Below, piece after piece: positions 1 through 9,091 of a stretch of DNA of 64,000 bases. Both the position numbers and the translations under genes were made by a program. Each line of letters begins with the position of its first letter. Within the stretch, counting starts at the first letter, position 1. Under the pieces are notes generated by a model. That model saw nothing but the letters and a program-made list of their open reading frames with translations. It made no database searches and was not told where the DNA came from. This DNA is from Brevibacterium renqingii. GTDB taxonomy: Bacteria; Actinomycetota; Actinomycetes; Actinomycetales; Brevibacteriaceae. The stretch is from assembly GCF_017808105.1 (NCBI RefSeq), contig NZ_JADBHF010000011.1, positions 81,180 to 145,179 of the forward strand, read 5' to 3'.

Positions 1-2
1 TG

Positions 3-59
3 ACCACCGCGCAGTTCTGGCGGGACCGCGGCAGGAAGGTCCGTGACGACGGTCAGTGA
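3..59 (+). CDS. 3' end of a gene cut by the window edge
   Basis: An open frame enters from the left edge and stops at TGA 57-59. The visible C-terminal 18 residues include QFWRDRGRKVRDDGQ, which is charged and hydrophilic. It is the only frame that ends just before a clear terminator hairpin (151-182), so it is probably the tail of a real plus-strand gene. Too little is visible to name a family, and it could be a shadow frame. Confidence 0.35.
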   Translation, partial: TTAQFWRDRGRKVRDDGQ

Positions 60-150
60 CGGCTGCAGTTGCGGTGCGGGCTTCGGCCGGCCCGGACGCG
101 TGTCGACCGCCGACCCAGGCTCGGCCTTCCCCTGCCCCGCAGACAGGAAG

Positions 151-182
151 AGGCCCGGTGCCGCCTCTGCGGCACCGGGCCT
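151..182. terminator. Bidirectional terminator hairpin after ectD
   Basis: A perfect 13-bp stem (151-163 pairing with 170-182) closes a 6-base loop. It lies 50 bases past the ectD stop on the minus strand and about 90 bases past the truncated plus-strand gene, so it can serve both convergent units. The tail is pyrimidine-rich (CTTCCTGTC on the minus strand) rather than a pure T run. Confidence 0.8.
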
Positions 183-233
183 CCTGTGCTGATGCACTCA
201 CACTGCGGAGAGGCTCAACGCTCGTACGAGTTC

Positions 234-1145
234 TCAGCGACCGGCCGGTGTGAAGTCCGTGCTGCCGACGAACTCCGGCCGCGGCTTCGGCGCGGCAAAG
301 GGTTCCACGCAGGCGTTCTCCACCGAGTTGTACACGATGAAGATGTTCGAGCGTGAGTACGGTGTGACGTTGCCGTTCGAAGCGTGCATGCAGTTGGAGT
401 CGAACATGATCGCTCCCCCGGCGGCGCCTTCGAGCACATCGATTCCAAATTCGTCGGCGAATTCACTGAGCGTCTGACGGTCCGGGGTGCCTGCGCCCTG
501 CATGATCAGAGACTTCCGATAGTTGTCCTCGGGAGTGCCTCCCACACAGCTGATGTAGCGTTTATGCGAGCCGGGCATGATCATCAGGGGACCATTGAAC
601 GAGTAGTTGTCCGTCAGCGACAGTGAGATGCTCACCGCACGGGGAGCGGGCATTCCGTCCTCCGCATGCCAGGTCTCGAAGTCGGAATGCCAGGAGAACT
701 CCTTGCCGACGAATCCAGGCTTGTAGTTGATCCGGCTCTGATGGATGTAGACATCCGATCCGAGGATCTGACGTGCACGATCGACGAGTCGCGGATCGTT
801 CGCGATCTTCCTGAAGATCTCATTGGTGCGATGGATGTCGAAGATCGACCGGACTTCGTCGGACTTCGCCTCGACGACCGTGCGCTCATCGGCCTTCACC
901 TGAGGGTCGTGCGAAAGCCTGTGGAGTTCATCAGTGAAGAGAGTCAGTTCTTCGTGCGTGATGAGCTGATCGATCGTGAGATAGCCCGTGTCCTCGAAAT
1001 GCTTGAGCTCCGTCGCCTCGAGGGGACCATCGTCGGGGGAACCGAAGACGATCGGACCCGTGCGCGGGAGGACCTCAGTGGCCTCACCGGAGCGAGTCGG
1101 ATAGAGATCTGTGGCGGTGGTTGCAGTTGACACTGCTGTCATCAT
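234..1145 (-). CDS. ectD: Ectoine hydroxylase EctD
   Basis: Fe(II)/2-oxoglutarate dioxygenase that converts ectoine to 5-hydroxyectoine in the cytoplasm, a compatible-solute step. At 303 residues it has the family length. The iron triad is visible as H153-x-D155 in the segment FSWHSDFETWHAEDGMP and H254 (NCMHASNG), with R265 placed for 2-oxoglutarate binding. GGAAGGAG precedes the tandem ATG codons at 1143-1145 and 1140-1142, and either could be used. It is downstream of ectABC on the same strand but separated from ectC by a secreted-protein gene and two hairpins, so it probably has its own transcript. Assignment is firm from motif and cluster. Confidence 0.96.
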   Translation of the reverse strand: MMTAVSTATTATDLYPTRSGEATEVLPRTGPIVFGSPDDGPLEATELKHFEDTGYLTIDQLITHEELTLFTDELHRLSHDPQVKADERTVVEAKSDEVRSIFDIHRTNEIFRKIANDPRLVDRARQILGSDVYIHQSRINYKPGFVGKEFSWHSDFETWHAEDGMPAPRAVSISLSLTDNYSFNGPLMIMPGSHKRYISCVGGTPEDNYRKSLIMQGAGTPDRQTLSEFADEFGIDVLEGAAGGAIMFDSNCMHASNGNVTPYSRSNIFIVYNSVENACVEPFAAPKPRPEFVGSTDFTPAGR

Positions 1146-1277
1146 TTCTCCTTCCTTCGCTATGTGCCGACTGCCAGGCGGTGTCGTGACCGCTTATCGA
1201 CCTGGCAAATCGGCTTGTGCGGCCACCGTAACAGGAGGACGTTCCCGGTGGTAGTCCGGTCAGAGCCAGAACAGCGA

Positions 1278-1333
1278 GACCGGCACTTTCGGGGCGATTC
1301 ATTTCTGGTGGGTCGCCCCCGAAAGTGCCGGTC
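1278..1333. terminator. Long hairpin terminator after the secreted-protein gene
   Basis: Arms 1278-1294 and 1317-1333 form a perfect 17-bp stem (GACCGGCACTTTCGGGG and its complement), extended inward with one bulge. It begins 14 bases after the stop of the minus-strand gene at 1347 and precedes ectD. The stem is much longer than a normal intrinsic terminator and resembles the other long 3' hairpins in this window. Confidence 0.7.
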
Positions 1334-1346
1334 ATTCATGCGACGG

Positions 1347-2057
1347 TCAGCGTTTGACCGACTTCGACGTGGCCCCGGTCGCCCAGCTGATCTGACTGAA
1401 AGTCACGCGGTAGGTCTTCTTGGTCTTCGACTTCACCTTGTACGTGGCCTTGCCCTTCTTCGCGGTGACCGTTTTCAAGGTCTTCCACTTGCTTCCGGAT
1501 TTGACCTGGAACTTCACCTTCGGGTTGTAGGTGACTTTGCCGTACTTCTCCGGGTTGTAGACCTTCGTCTTCGAGGTCAGCGTGACGGTCTTGCCGCTGC
1601 GTTTGGTTGACAGCGAGGCGTAGGCCTTGCCGCGAACGTAGAAGTAGCCCTTGGTGTAGTCGGTGCGGGCGTACCAATAGGAGTTATAGTCCGCATCGTC
1701 ATAGTCCGCATCAATCTCCGACGGGCCGATCCTGTATTTTCCGAGGCCCTCAAGACTCGGGCAGATCATTGCCCTGTCTTTGTCGTAGGGCCGCGAATAA
1801 GTACCGAAGAATGCTGTTGTCGAGTTCCCATAGCGGCCAGCGATGTCGGCATCGACGGACCAGGAGTCCACGTTCTTCTTCTTGTACTTCATATGCACGT
1901 CGAAGTACTTGCAATCAGAGTTGGCAATCACCATATTCTTGGCAGACAGCTTCGTGACGTCGAACGACATCTTGGCTGCCTCGGCGGAAACTGCTGGGCC
2001 GATGGCGAGAGCAACTGCGGCGACCGAAGCCACGAGGGCTCGTTTGAGGAACTTCAT
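1347..2057 (-). CDS. Secreted Lys/Tyr-rich protein of unknown function
   Basis: Protein of 236 residues with a classic Sec signal peptide (MKFLKRALVASVAAVALAIG, probable cleavage after AEA near residue 27). The mature part is rich in Lys, Tyr and Asp, and the last ~70 residues alternate Lys/Thr/Val (GKATYKVKSKTKKTYRV) like a basic beta-strand domain. No enzyme motif is seen. GC content is visibly lower than in the ect genes around it. It sits between ectC and ectD, which normally adjoin, and hairpins flank it on both sides, so it looks like an insertion into the cluster with its own transcription. Cell-surface or extracellular location is inferred from the signal peptide only. Confidence 0.8.
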   Translation of the reverse strand: MKFLKRALVASVAAVALAIGPAVSAEAAKMSFDVTKLSAKNMVIANSDCKYFDVHMKYKKKNVDSWSVDADIAGRYGNSTTAFFGTYSRPYDKDRAMICPSLEGLGKYRIGPSEIDADYDDADYNSYWYARTDYTKGYFYVRGKAYASLSTKRSGKTVTLTSKTKVYNPEKYGKVTYNPKVKFQVKSGSKWKTLKTVTAKKGKATYKVKSKTKKTYRVTFSQISWATGATSKSVKR

Positions 2058-2245
2058 AGAGACTCCAACTGAAGAGGGGACGAAAGAGATGCCTGAGTTG
2101 GAGTCAATGAGAGTGGAGTCGGCAACGACAGGTTACGAAACTTGAAAGTTGTATGACCGAACAATACCACGCATGAAGTCAGCTCGGAGCAGATTGTCGG
2201 CGACGGAACGAGCACGTGCAGTCGCCTTGGAGAAGCCGGCAGCCG

Positions 2246-2316
2246 CGTTTGTGGTCACTGAGCCGAGGCATATCTGCGATTTCGGCGGACCCTCCTCGGC
2301 GGAGTGACCACAAACG
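2246..2316. repeat. Dispersed palindromic repeat, family A copy 1
   Basis: Outer arms CGTTTGTGGTCACT (2246-2259) and its complement (2303-2316) enclose inner arms GCCGAGG (2262-2268) and CCTCGGC (2294-2300). The same architecture and near-identical arms recur at 44080-44150. Both copies lie just past the 3' end of a gene, here ectC. Confidence 0.8.
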
Positions 2317-2367
2317 ACAGGCTGCACACGCGTGTGACACCGCTCCAGGCGCAGCCCACATCACAAA

Positions 2368-2397
2368 GGCGGCCCGAGCGAATACGCTCGGGCCGCC
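2368..2397 (-). terminator. Rho-independent terminator of ectABC
   Basis: A perfect 13-bp GC-rich stem (2368-2380 with 2385-2397) has a 4-base loop and is followed on the minus strand by TTTGTG. It starts 18 bases after the ectC stop. Confidence 0.88.
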
Positions 2398-2415
2398 TCG
2401 GCGGGTGAAGGATGA

Positions 2416-2823
2416 TCAGCTCACGGGTGCTTCTTCGTCTTCGACGATCAGCGGGTAGACGCCGTTCTCATCGTGGACCTCGCGGCCGGTGACCGGAGGA
2501 TTGAACACGCAGGCCATGCGCAGCTCCTCTTCGGCGACCACGGTGTGCTTCTCGTGACCGTCGAGCAGGTACATGACACCGTCGTGGAGCGGGTACTCCT
2601 TACCGGTCTCCTGGTCGGTCAGCGTTCCCTTGCCCTGCACGCAGTACACGGCTTCGACGTGGTTCTGGTAGTGGAACGTCGAGGTGGTTCCCGCATAGAT
2701 CACCGTGTCGTGGAACGAGAAGCCGACGCGCTCCTTGCCGAGCACCATGCGGCGGCTGCGCCAGGTCTCGGACTTGATGTCGCGGTCGGTGTCATTGAGG
2801 TCATCGCGGTTGACTACGTACAT
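2416..2823 (-). CDS. ectC: L-ectoine synthase EctC
   Basis: Cupin-fold cyclase that closes N-gamma-acetyl-diaminobutyrate to ectoine, the last step of synthesis. Length is 135 residues, as usual. The three iron ligands known for the family fall at the expected positions: E57 (NHVEAVY), Y85 (DGVMYLLDGH) and H93 (HEKHTV). ATG at 2823 follows AAAGGACC on the minus strand. It is the third gene of ectABC, 95 bases after ectB, with an 11-bp hairpin in that gap. Confidence 0.97.
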   Translation of the reverse strand: MYVVNRDDLNDTDRDIKSETWRSRRMVLGKERVGFSFHDTVIYAGTTSTFHYQNHVEAVYCVQGKGTLTDQETGKEYPLHDGVMYLLDGHEKHTVVAEEELRMACVFNPPVTGREVHDENGVYPLIVEDEEAPVS

Positions 2824-2874
2824 TCGTGGTCCTTTCAGTGAAGTTCATGGAGTTCAGGGGTGCCGTCATGCGGC

Positions 2875-2904
2875 GGGCCGGCGCCACTGCTGCGGCGCCG
2901 GCCC
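2875..2904 (-). other. Hairpin inside the ectB-ectC spacer
   Basis: An 11-bp stem (2875-2885 with 2894-2904) with an 8-base loop lies between the ectB stop and the ectC start. No T run follows. Differential mRNA stability or partial termination is possible, but neither is shown by sequence alone. Confidence 0.55.
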
Positions 2905-2918
2905 GGACAGAGCTGAGA

Positions 2919-4211
2919 TCAGGCCAGGACGGCCTCGGCGGCGGGAGCGAACTTGAGCACTCCGGCCTCGATGATGTCGAGCCCGGCCTGCAGATCGCGC
3001 GAGTCGATCGTCAGCGCCGGCATGATCTTGATGACCTCGTCCTCGGGACCCGAGGTCTCAAGGAGCAGGCCGTTGTCGAAGGCGTAGGCGGCGACCTTCT
3101 CGGCCACCTCGGTGTCCTCGAAGTGAAGCCCGGCCAGCAGACCGCGTCCGCGGATCGATGCGCCCTCGGCCTTCTCGACGATGGTGTCGAGGCGCTGGTG
3201 CAGCTCGGCGATCGTGTCGGCGAGCTGGTTCTGGAAGTCGTTGTCGGCCCAGAAGTTCTTGATCGCAGCGGTCGCGGTGACGAACGCGGGGTTGTTTCCG
3301 CGGAACGTGCCGTTGTGCTCGCCCGGCTCCCAGACGTCGAGCTCGGGACGGAACAGGGTCAGCGCCATGGGCAGACCCGATCCGGAGATCGACTTCGAGA
3401 GGCAGACGATGTCGGGCTCGATGCCGGCCTCTTCGAAGCTGAAGAAGGAACCGGTGCGGCCGCAGCCGGCCTGCACGTCATCGACGATGAGGAGGATGTC
3501 GTGCTTTTTCGTCAGCTCCGACAGTGCGCGCAGCCACTCGGCCCGAGCGGCACGGAGTCCGCCCTCGCCCTGCACGGTCTCGACGATGACGGCAGCGGGC
3601 TTGTCGACGCCCGAGCCCGAGTCCTCGAGGACCTTCTCCAGCCACAGGAAGTCCGGGATCTCGCCGTCGAAGTAGTCGTCGTACGGGATCTTCGAGCTGT
3701 TGGTCAGCGGGATGCCTGCGCCTTCGCGCTTCATCGAGTTGCCGGTCACCGACAGCGATCCCAGCGTCATGCCGTGGAAGGCGTTGGTGAAGGAGAGCAT
3801 GTGCTGACGTCCCGTGACCTTGCGGGCCAGCTTGAGGGCGGCCTCGACGGTGTTGGTGCCCGTCGGTCCGGGGAACATGATGGAGTAGTCGAGCCCACGC
3901 GGCTTGAGGATGAGGTCCTGGAAGGTCTCGAGGAACTCACGCTTGGCCGGCGTCTTCATGTCCATCGAGTGCAGCACGGCTCCCGACTGCAGGTATTCGA
4001 TCAGCGGGTTCATCACGACAGGGTTGTTGTGCCCGTAGTTGAGCGCACCGGCGCCGGAGAAGAAGTCGAGGTATTCGTTGCCGTCCTCGTCCCACTGCTT
4101 CGCGCCCAGCGAGCGGGCGAAGGTGGCGGGCCAGGAGCGGCAGTAGCTGCGAACGGCGGATTCGCGAGTTTCGAAGATATCGGGCTTGGCAGGTGTGGAG
4201 CTTTCGGTCAT
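2919..4211 (-). CDS. ectB: Diaminobutyrate-2-oxoglutarate transaminase EctB
   Basis: PLP class-III aminotransferase making L-2,4-diaminobutyrate from aspartate semialdehyde and glutamate, the first committed ectoine step. Length is 430 residues. D244 ([13 protein letters not shown]) should contact the pyridine nitrogen and K273 ([12 protein letters not shown]) is the Schiff-base lysine. ATG 4211 was chosen over an in-frame ATG 13 codons upstream because AGGACT lies just before it and [18 protein letters not shown] matches EctB N-termini. It is the middle gene of ectABC, 155 bases after ectA. Confidence 0.97.
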   Translation of the reverse strand: MTESSTPAKPDIFETRESAVRSYCRSWPATFARSLGAKQWDEDGNEYLDFFSGAGALNYGHNNPVVMNPLIEYLQSGAVLHSMDMKTPAKREFLETFQDLILKPRGLDYSIMFPGPTGTNTVEAALKLARKVTGRQHMLSFTNAFHGMTLGSLSVTGNSMKREGAGIPLTNSSKIPYDDYFDGEIPDFLWLEKVLEDSGSGVDKPAAVIVETVQGEGGLRAARAEWLRALSELTKKHDILLIVDDVQAGCGRTGSFFSFEEAGIEPDIVCLSKSISGSGLPMALTLFRPELDVWEPGEHNGTFRGNNPAFVTATAAIKNFWADNDFQNQLADTIAELHQRLDTIVEKAEGASIRGRGLLAGLHFEDTEVAEKVAAYAFDNGLLLETSGPEDEVIKIMPALTIDSRDLQAGLDIIEAGVLKFAPAAEAVLA

Positions 4212-4366
4212 CACTGGAGTCCTTTCGACTTCTTGATTGTGCGTCTGCACTTATGCAGGCGCCGAGGCGGTGGCCGCAACCGCTCATCGCGGGCAGTCGC
4301 TTCCGCCTCCTGACGCCGAGCGCTTCCCTTGATGCAGGGCTCCGCGCGACGCCGTGGTGTGGCTCG

Positions 4367-4861
4367 TTACAGCGGTGCGATCTCGTAGAGGTATTCGGTG
4401 TCGTGGCCGTCCGGGTAAAGGTCCGGGGTGAACAGCGGTCGACGGTCGAAACCTGCTCCGCGCTGTTCGGCGAACGCCTGGAACAGACGGTTCGAGGCCG
4501 CGTTGTCATCGGTGATCGTCGTCTCCAAGCGGAGAGCGCCGGTCCGATCGGCCAGTTCGTGGAGCATGGTCGATGCGAGTCCGTGGCCACGGAACTTCTC
4601 GTCGACGGCGACCTGCCAGATCATCAGGGTGTCCGGATTCTCCGGACGGGTGTACCCGGTGATGAAGCCGGCGGGCTCTCCGTCGATCCGCGCAATCACC
4701 GAGGTCTCCGCGAAGTCGCGGCACCACAGCAGGTACGAGTACGAGGAGTTCAGATCGAGCACGGCTGTGTCTTTCGCGAGCCGCCATAGATGTTGTCCGT
4801 CCTCCAGCTCGGGAGTACGAACGTCGGTTTGCGTCTTCGGTTCAGCGAGTGCGTTTCTCAC
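4367..4861 (-). CDS. ectA: Diaminobutyrate acetyltransferase EctA
   Basis: GNAT-family enzyme that N-gamma-acetylates L-2,4-diaminobutyrate with acetyl-CoA. With the GTG start at 4861 it has 164 residues, typical for EctA. The acetyl-CoA loop is seen as QVAVDEKFRGHGLAS. The open frame extends further upstream, but that part does not look like EctA. A TANNNT box (TAGGTT, 4869-4874) lies 7 bases before the GTG with TTGACG 16 bases behind it, so the transcript probably begins at or next to the start codon. First gene of ectABC. Confidence 0.94.
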   Translation of the reverse strand: MRNALAEPKTQTDVRTPELEDGQHLWRLAKDTAVLDLNSSYSYLLWCRDFAETSVIARIDGEPAGFITGYTRPENPDTLMIWQVAVDEKFRGHGLASTMLHELADRTGALRLETTITDDNAASNRLFQAFAEQRGAGFDRRPLFTPDLYPDGHDTEYLYEIAPL

Positions 4862-4868
4862 GCCAACA

Positions 4869-4896
4869 AACCTAACGGGATGAGATCGAGCGTCAA
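4869..4896 (-). promoter_or_regulatory. ectA promoter, probably leaderless
   Basis: On the minus strand TTGACG (4891-4896) and TAGGTT (4869-4874) are 16 bases apart, and the -10 box ends 7 bases before the ectA GTG. That spacing puts transcription start on or beside the GTG. No ribosome-binding site is seen in front of it, which agrees with a leaderless mRNA. Confidence 0.65.
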
Positions 4897-5250
4897 CCCC
4901 ACAACCATCGATTACGGGGCACTTTCGCAACCATCGTCGCGAACCACCGACATGTAACGAACCCGGTCTTCCCCATGGCATCTCTGGGATGTGACGGGGC
5001 ACTCCTTCGCGCTCATTCCGGGCTGGAGCTTCGTTATCGTTTCGTTACATTTGCGCCGGCCTGGAACAGCGGTTCCACGTGTTCCATGTCACTTGGACGG
5101 AATTGGGACAGCAAGCAGGCTTGTCAGTTTGCGCGGGGATTTCGGCGCAGTTCCACGCGCTGTTCCGGGGCCTGAATCCGGAAGGCGACGCGGGCGGCGG
5201 CCCCGAGGCGGACCGGAGGAGGACCGGGCAGCGGCCGGAGCATCGCCCGG

Positions 5251-5294
5251 CGGCGGCCCGGAGTGGACCGGGCGGCGGCCCGGGGTGGGCCAGG
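5251..5294. repeat. 22-bp GC-rich tandem repeat
   Basis: Two adjacent 22-base units (5251-5272 and 5273-5294) begin CGGCGGCCCGGRGTGGRCC and differ at three positions. Degenerate versions extend upstream to about 5190. Confidence 0.65.
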
Positions 5295-5430
5295 CAGTAC
5301 ATTCGGGCCTCGGCTGCAACCGGCCCTTCGGCGTCTTAAGTGGTCGTTTTGGGCTGGGCCCACCTGCGGAAAATCCGCCCATTTCTCCCACCTAAGCGCC
5401 CCACAGACGGGGCTGATGCGTCAGCACCGA

Positions 5431-5489
5431 AACAGCGGTCACGTTCGGATACTTTCCAGCGAGAAAAGTATCCGAACGTGACCGCTGTT
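5431..5489. repeat. Dispersed palindromic repeat, family B copy 1
   Basis: Arms 5431-5455 and 5465-5489 form a perfect 25-bp stem around a 9-base loop. The core CGGATACTTT...AAAGTATCCG and the CGAGA loop are shared with 12553-12603 and, more weakly, 49242-49288. It lies downstream of sdaA on the minus strand, and termination is the simplest role. Confidence 0.85.
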
Positions 5490-5498
5490 TGAGGATGA

Positions 5499-5650
5499 GG
5501 CACCCTGCGAGGGCCTCCCCCGCCGAGGCTCCCCCGGTGGGCACCCTGCGAGGGCCTCCCCCGCTGAGGCTCCCCCGGTGGACCTGCCCCGCCGAGGCAC
5601 CCTGCGAGGTCTGCCCCGCTGAGGCACCCCTGCCGAGGCACCCTGCGGGG
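5499..5650. repeat. 41-bp tandem repeat cluster past sdaA
   Basis: Units 5499-5539 and 5540-5580 are identical except for one base. Both contain CACCCTGCGAGGGCC and GAGGCTCCCCCGGTG. Shorter degenerate units built on GAGGCACCCTGCG continue to about 5650, ending just before the sdaA stop. No spacers of CRISPR type are present. Confidence 0.75.
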
Positions 5651-5673
5651 TCACTCCCGCGCCGAGACCGGGC

Positions 5674-7146
5674 TCAGCACTCGACGACGTTGACGGCGAG
5701 GCCGCCCAGTGCCGTCTCCTTGTACTTCGAGGACATGTCCGCGCCGGTCTGACGCATCGTCTCGATCACCTCGTCGAGGCTGACCCGGTGCTGGCCGTCG
5801 CCCCACAGCGCCATCCGGGCGGCGTTGATGGCCTTGCCGGCGGCGATCGCGTTGCGTTCGATGCACGGCACCTGCACGAGTCCGGAGATCGGGTCGCAGG
5901 TCAGGCCCAGGTTGTGCTCCATGGCGATCTCGGCGGCGTTCTCCACCTGCTCGGGGGTCCCGCCCATGACCGCGGCCAGTCCTCCGGCCGCCATCGACGA
6001 GGCGGATCCGACCTCGCCCTGGCAGCCCACCTCGGCGCCGGAGATCGAGGCCCGCTCCTTGTAGAGGACTCCCACCGCCGCCGAGGTGAGCAGGAAGTCG
6101 ATGATGGCCCTGTGCTTGGCGGATTCGCCGCCCTCGGCCACGGAGGTGACGTAGTTGAGGGCGTAGTGCAGAACCGCGGGGATGATGCCGGCCGCACCGT
6201 TCGTCGGTGCGGTGACCACCCGGCCGCCCGAGGCGTTCTCCTCGTTGACGGCCATGGCGATGAGGTTGACCCATTCGAGGTAGTAGCCGGGATCGCGATC
6301 GGGGTCCTCGGCCTTGAGTTTGAGGTACCAGTCATGGGCCCTCCTGCGCACCTTGAGCCCGCCGGGCAGGTAGCCCGAGCGATCCAGCGAGGCCGAAGCG
6401 CATTCCTCCATCACGGAGTAGATGTGGAGCAGCCCGTGCCGGATCTCTTCCTCCGATCGCATGGACAGCTCGTTGGCATGCATGATCTCGGTGATCGACA
6501 TACCGGTCTCGGCGCAGCGCTGGAGCAGCTCGGCGCCGGAATGGAACGGGTAGGGCAGCTCTCCGCTGGAGGACTCGAGTTCGGCGTCGACGACGGACTC
6601 GGACACCGCGAACTCCGAATCCGCGCCACCCGCGGCTTCGGCCTCGGCGGCTCTCTCCTTCTCGAGGAATTCGGTCTCGGAGGTGACGAACCCGCCTCCC
6701 ACGGAGTAGTAGGTCTCTTCGGCCAGGGTCTCGCCCGCGGAGTCGAGGGCGGTGATCGTCAGTGCGTTCGTGTGGCGGGGGAGGACGGTCAGCGGTCGTT
6801 TGACCATGTCGTCCTCGGTGAAGGCGAGCTCGACACCGGCTCCGGTGGAGTCGCCGAGGATGATCGTCCCGGTCTCGGACATCCGTGTCCGGCGGGCGGT
6901 GAGTTCGTTGGCCTCGACGAGGTCGGGCCGGCAGCCCTCGAGACCGAGCAGGATGGCGTCGAACGTGCCGTGGCCGGCACCCGTGGCGGCCAGGGATCCG
7001 AAGACATCGACCTTGATGCCGGCCACGGATCCCAGCGATTCGCCGAGGAGGTTGATGAAGCTCGAGCCCGCACGCATCGGTCCGACGGTGTGGGAGCTCG
7101 AGGGTCCGATGCCGACGGTGAAGAGGTCGAAGACGCTCAATGGCAT
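5674..7146 (-). CDS. sdaA: L-serine ammonia-lyase (Fe-S type), single chain
   Basis: Deaminates L-serine to pyruvate and ammonia. Length is 490 residues, with beta and alpha domains fused as in bacterial single-chain enzymes. The N-terminus [21 protein letters not shown] is the family signature, and [16 protein letters not shown] and [19 protein letters not shown] supply the cysteines of the iron-sulfur site. ATG 7146 is chosen because homologues begin MPLSVFDLF. It lies 187 bases downstream of gcvH on the same strand, which fits metabolic coupling: glycine via SHMT to serine, then pyruvate. The spacer contains a GTGCACG palindrome near 7196-7212. Confidence 0.95.
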   Translation of the reverse strand: MPLSVFDLFTVGIGPSSSHTVGPMRAGSSFINLLGESLGSVAGIKVDVFGSLAATGAGHGTFDAILLGLEGCRPDLVEANELTARRTRMSETGTIILGDSTGAGVELAFTEDDMVKRPLTVLPRHTNALTITALDSAGETLAEETYYSVGGGFVTSETEFLEKERAAEAEAAGGADSEFAVSESVVDAELESSSGELPYPFHSGAELLQRCAETGMSITEIMHANELSMRSEEEIRHGLLHIYSVMEECASASLDRSGYLPGGLKVRRRAHDWYLKLKAEDPDRDPGYYLEWVNLIAMAVNEENASGGRVVTAPTNGAAGIIPAVLHYALNYVTSVAEGGESAKHRAIIDFLLTSAAVGVLYKERASISGAEVGCQGEVGSASSMAAGGLAAVMGGTPEQVENAAEIAMEHNLGLTCDPISGLVQVPCIERNAIAAGKAINAARMALWGDGQHRVSLDEVIETMRQTGADMSSKYKETALGGLAVNVVEC

Positions 7147-7333
7147 GGCAATCACTTCGTTTCTGGTGGGATGACGACGGGGCCGACCGAGCGACCGTGC
7201 ACGCAGCGTGCACGGGAAGCCTGCGCGGGCGCTCACGCCCGTGCCGACCTCGGCCGACCCCGCATGAAAGGGGTGGTCCCTCCTCAAGAGCGCGCGCTTC
7301 CGTGTGGAGGACGCCTCTCGAGAAAGGGTTTCC

Positions 7334-7732
7334 TCAGAGAGAGTTGGCTTCGGCGTAGCCGGCGGCATCCATGACTTCGCCGACCTCGGTCACGTTGACC
7401 TCGAACAGCCAGCCCTCGCCGTAGGGATCGGAGTTGAGCAGTCCGGGTGAGTCCACGGCCGCCTCGTTGATGGTCACGACTTCCCCGGAGACCGGGGTGT
7501 AGAGGTCGGACACGGACTTCGTCGATTCGACTTCGCCGCACGTCTCGCCTGCGGTGATGGTGTCGCCGACCTCGGGCAGGTCGACGTAGACGACCTCGCC
7601 GAGGGCATCGGATGCGACGGCGGTGATGCCGACCTTGACGGTCTTGCCGACGAGTTCGTCGGCCGCACCGTCGACCCACTCGTGTTCGGCGGAGTAGGTG
7701 TAGTGCTCAGGGAGCGGGGGCAGCTGTGCCAT
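7334..7732 (-). CDS. gcvH: Glycine cleavage system H protein
   Basis: Lipoyl carrier of the glycine cleavage complex, 132 residues. The lipoylation lysine is K72 in [21 protein letters not shown] 7732 gives the normal N-terminus ([18 protein letters not shown]) and has an AAGGAAAGAC-type ribosome site before it. Last gene of gcvP-gcvT-gcvH, 100 bases after gcvT, with a 10-bp hairpin (AGGTGAGACC near 7790) in the spacer. Confidence 0.96.
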   Translation of the reverse strand: MAQLPPLPEHYTYSAEHEWVDGAADELVGKTVKVGITAVASDALGEVVYVDLPEVGDTITAGETCGEVESTKSVSDLYTPVSGEVVTINEAAVDSPGLLNSDPYGEGWLFEVNVTEVGEVMDAAGYAEANSL

Positions 7733-7789
7733 ATGTCTTTCCTTCTCTGCGGCCTGCGCCGGTGGGCGGAGGCCGCGACGTTGTCGGGC

Positions 7790-7824
7790 AGGTGAGACCA
7801 GTGTACGAGCCACCGGTCTCACCT
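7790..7824 (-). other. Hairpin between gcvT and gcvH
   Basis: AGGTGAGACC (7790-7799) pairs with GGTCTCACCT (7815-7824) around a 15-base loop, starting 9 bases after the gcvT stop. No T tract follows, so it is more likely an RNA-processing or attenuating stem than a full terminator. Confidence 0.5.
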
Positions 7825-7832
7825 GGATGAAC

Positions 7833-9091
7833 TCAGTGGGACTGTCGTGTGTAGAACGGCAGTTCGGTGACGGTGAAGTCGTGGGCCTTGCCGCGGATGT
7901 CGACGGTCACCTCGGTGCCCGCCTCGGCGTGGTTCCGGTCGAGATAGGCCAAGGCGATAGGGTGGCCGAGCGTCGGCGAGGGCTGGCCCGAGGTGACGGT
8001 GCCGATCTCCGCGCCGTCGATCGACACCGCGGCACCGGAGCGGGCGGCCCGGCGGCCTGCGGAGGTCAGGCCCACGAGCACGCGCGGGGGTTCGGTCTTG
8101 CCGAGTTCGGCCAGGGCTTCGCGGGCGAAGAAAGTCTCCTTCGTCTTGAACCCGATCATCCGTCCCAGCCCGGCATCGTACGGCGTGGTCTCGAGGTCGA
8201 GTTCATTGCCGTACAGCGGCATTCCGGCCTCGAGGCGCAGCGAGTCGCGTGCGGCCAGTCCGCAGGGGACGAGTCCGTAGTCGGCACCCGAGGTCACGAG
8301 CGTCTCCCACAGGCGGGTCGCGCCGATGTTCGGGATGTAGAGCTCGAAGCCGTCCTCGCCGGTGTAGCCGGTGCGTGCGAGCATGAGATCGATGCCGGCG
8401 ATCGTCAGCGGCATCCACGCGTAGTACTTGAGCTCGCGCACCGCCTCGCCGAGGGTGATCTTCTCCTGCCCCGCCGAGGTGGCTCCCCCGTTGACGGCGT
8501 CCGTGACCTCGGCCTGCGCGCTGTCGCCGGTGCCGGTGCGCGGGCCGAATTCGCCGTCGGCGCTCTCGTCGAGGGCGCGGAGGATGATGGCCTCGGAGTT
8601 CGGGCCCTGGACGGCGATGAGCGCAGTGGCGTCGGACTCGTCGAAGAGCCGCACGGCGGCACCGGGTGCGATATCGGTGAGGAAGGTCTCCATCCGCTCC
8701 TTCAGCGCGGTGACCACAGCGCGGGTATTCGCAGCGTTGGGCACGATGAGGAACTCCTCATCGCCGATGCGGTAAGTGATGAGGTCATCGAGGATGTACC
8801 CGCCCTCGTTGACGATCACACCGTATCTGGCCTTGCCGATCTTCATCTTCGAGTACTTCGCGACGAACGCGTAGTCGAGGAAGGCGGCGGCATCGGCGCC
8901 GGTGATGCGCACCTCGCCCATGTGGGAGAGGTCGAAGATGCCCGCGGCCTCGCGCACGGCACGGTGTTCGGCCAGTTCCGAACCGTACTTCAGCGGCATG
9001 TCCCAGCCGCCGAAGTCGGTGAACGAGGCGCCAAGCTCGGCGTGCTCGGCGTGCAGCGGGGTCTCCTTGGGCTTCTGCGTGTTCTCAGTCA

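Larger units (their letters stand above)
2058..2415. other. Intergenic region between ectC and the secreted-protein gene
   Basis: This 358-base gap holds the promoter region of the minus-strand secreted-protein gene, one copy of dispersed hairpin family A (2246-2316) and the ectC terminator (2368-2397). No convincing coding frame was seen. Confidence 0.7.
4862..5673. other. 812-base intergenic region between sdaA and ectA
   Basis: No gene is supported here. It holds the ectA promoter, GC-rich 22-bp tandem units at 5251-5294, the 25-bp-stem hairpin of family B (5431-5489) and a cluster of 41-bp tandem repeats (5499-5580 plus degenerate units to about 5650). Several short frames cross it, but they are low-complexity translations of the repeats. 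Confidence 0.7.

Noticed and set aside
2826..4313. 495-residue plus-strand frame opposite ectB
   Set aside because: It is the antisense shadow of ectB; high GC keeps the opposite frame open. No family resemblance and no ribosome site.
5499..5580. Possible CRISPR array
   Set aside because: The 41-bp units are directly adjacent without spacers and there are no cas genes.
7147..7333. Second glycine riboswitch before sdaA
   Set aside because: The spacer has a GTGCACG palindrome but none of the aptamer's conserved blocks.
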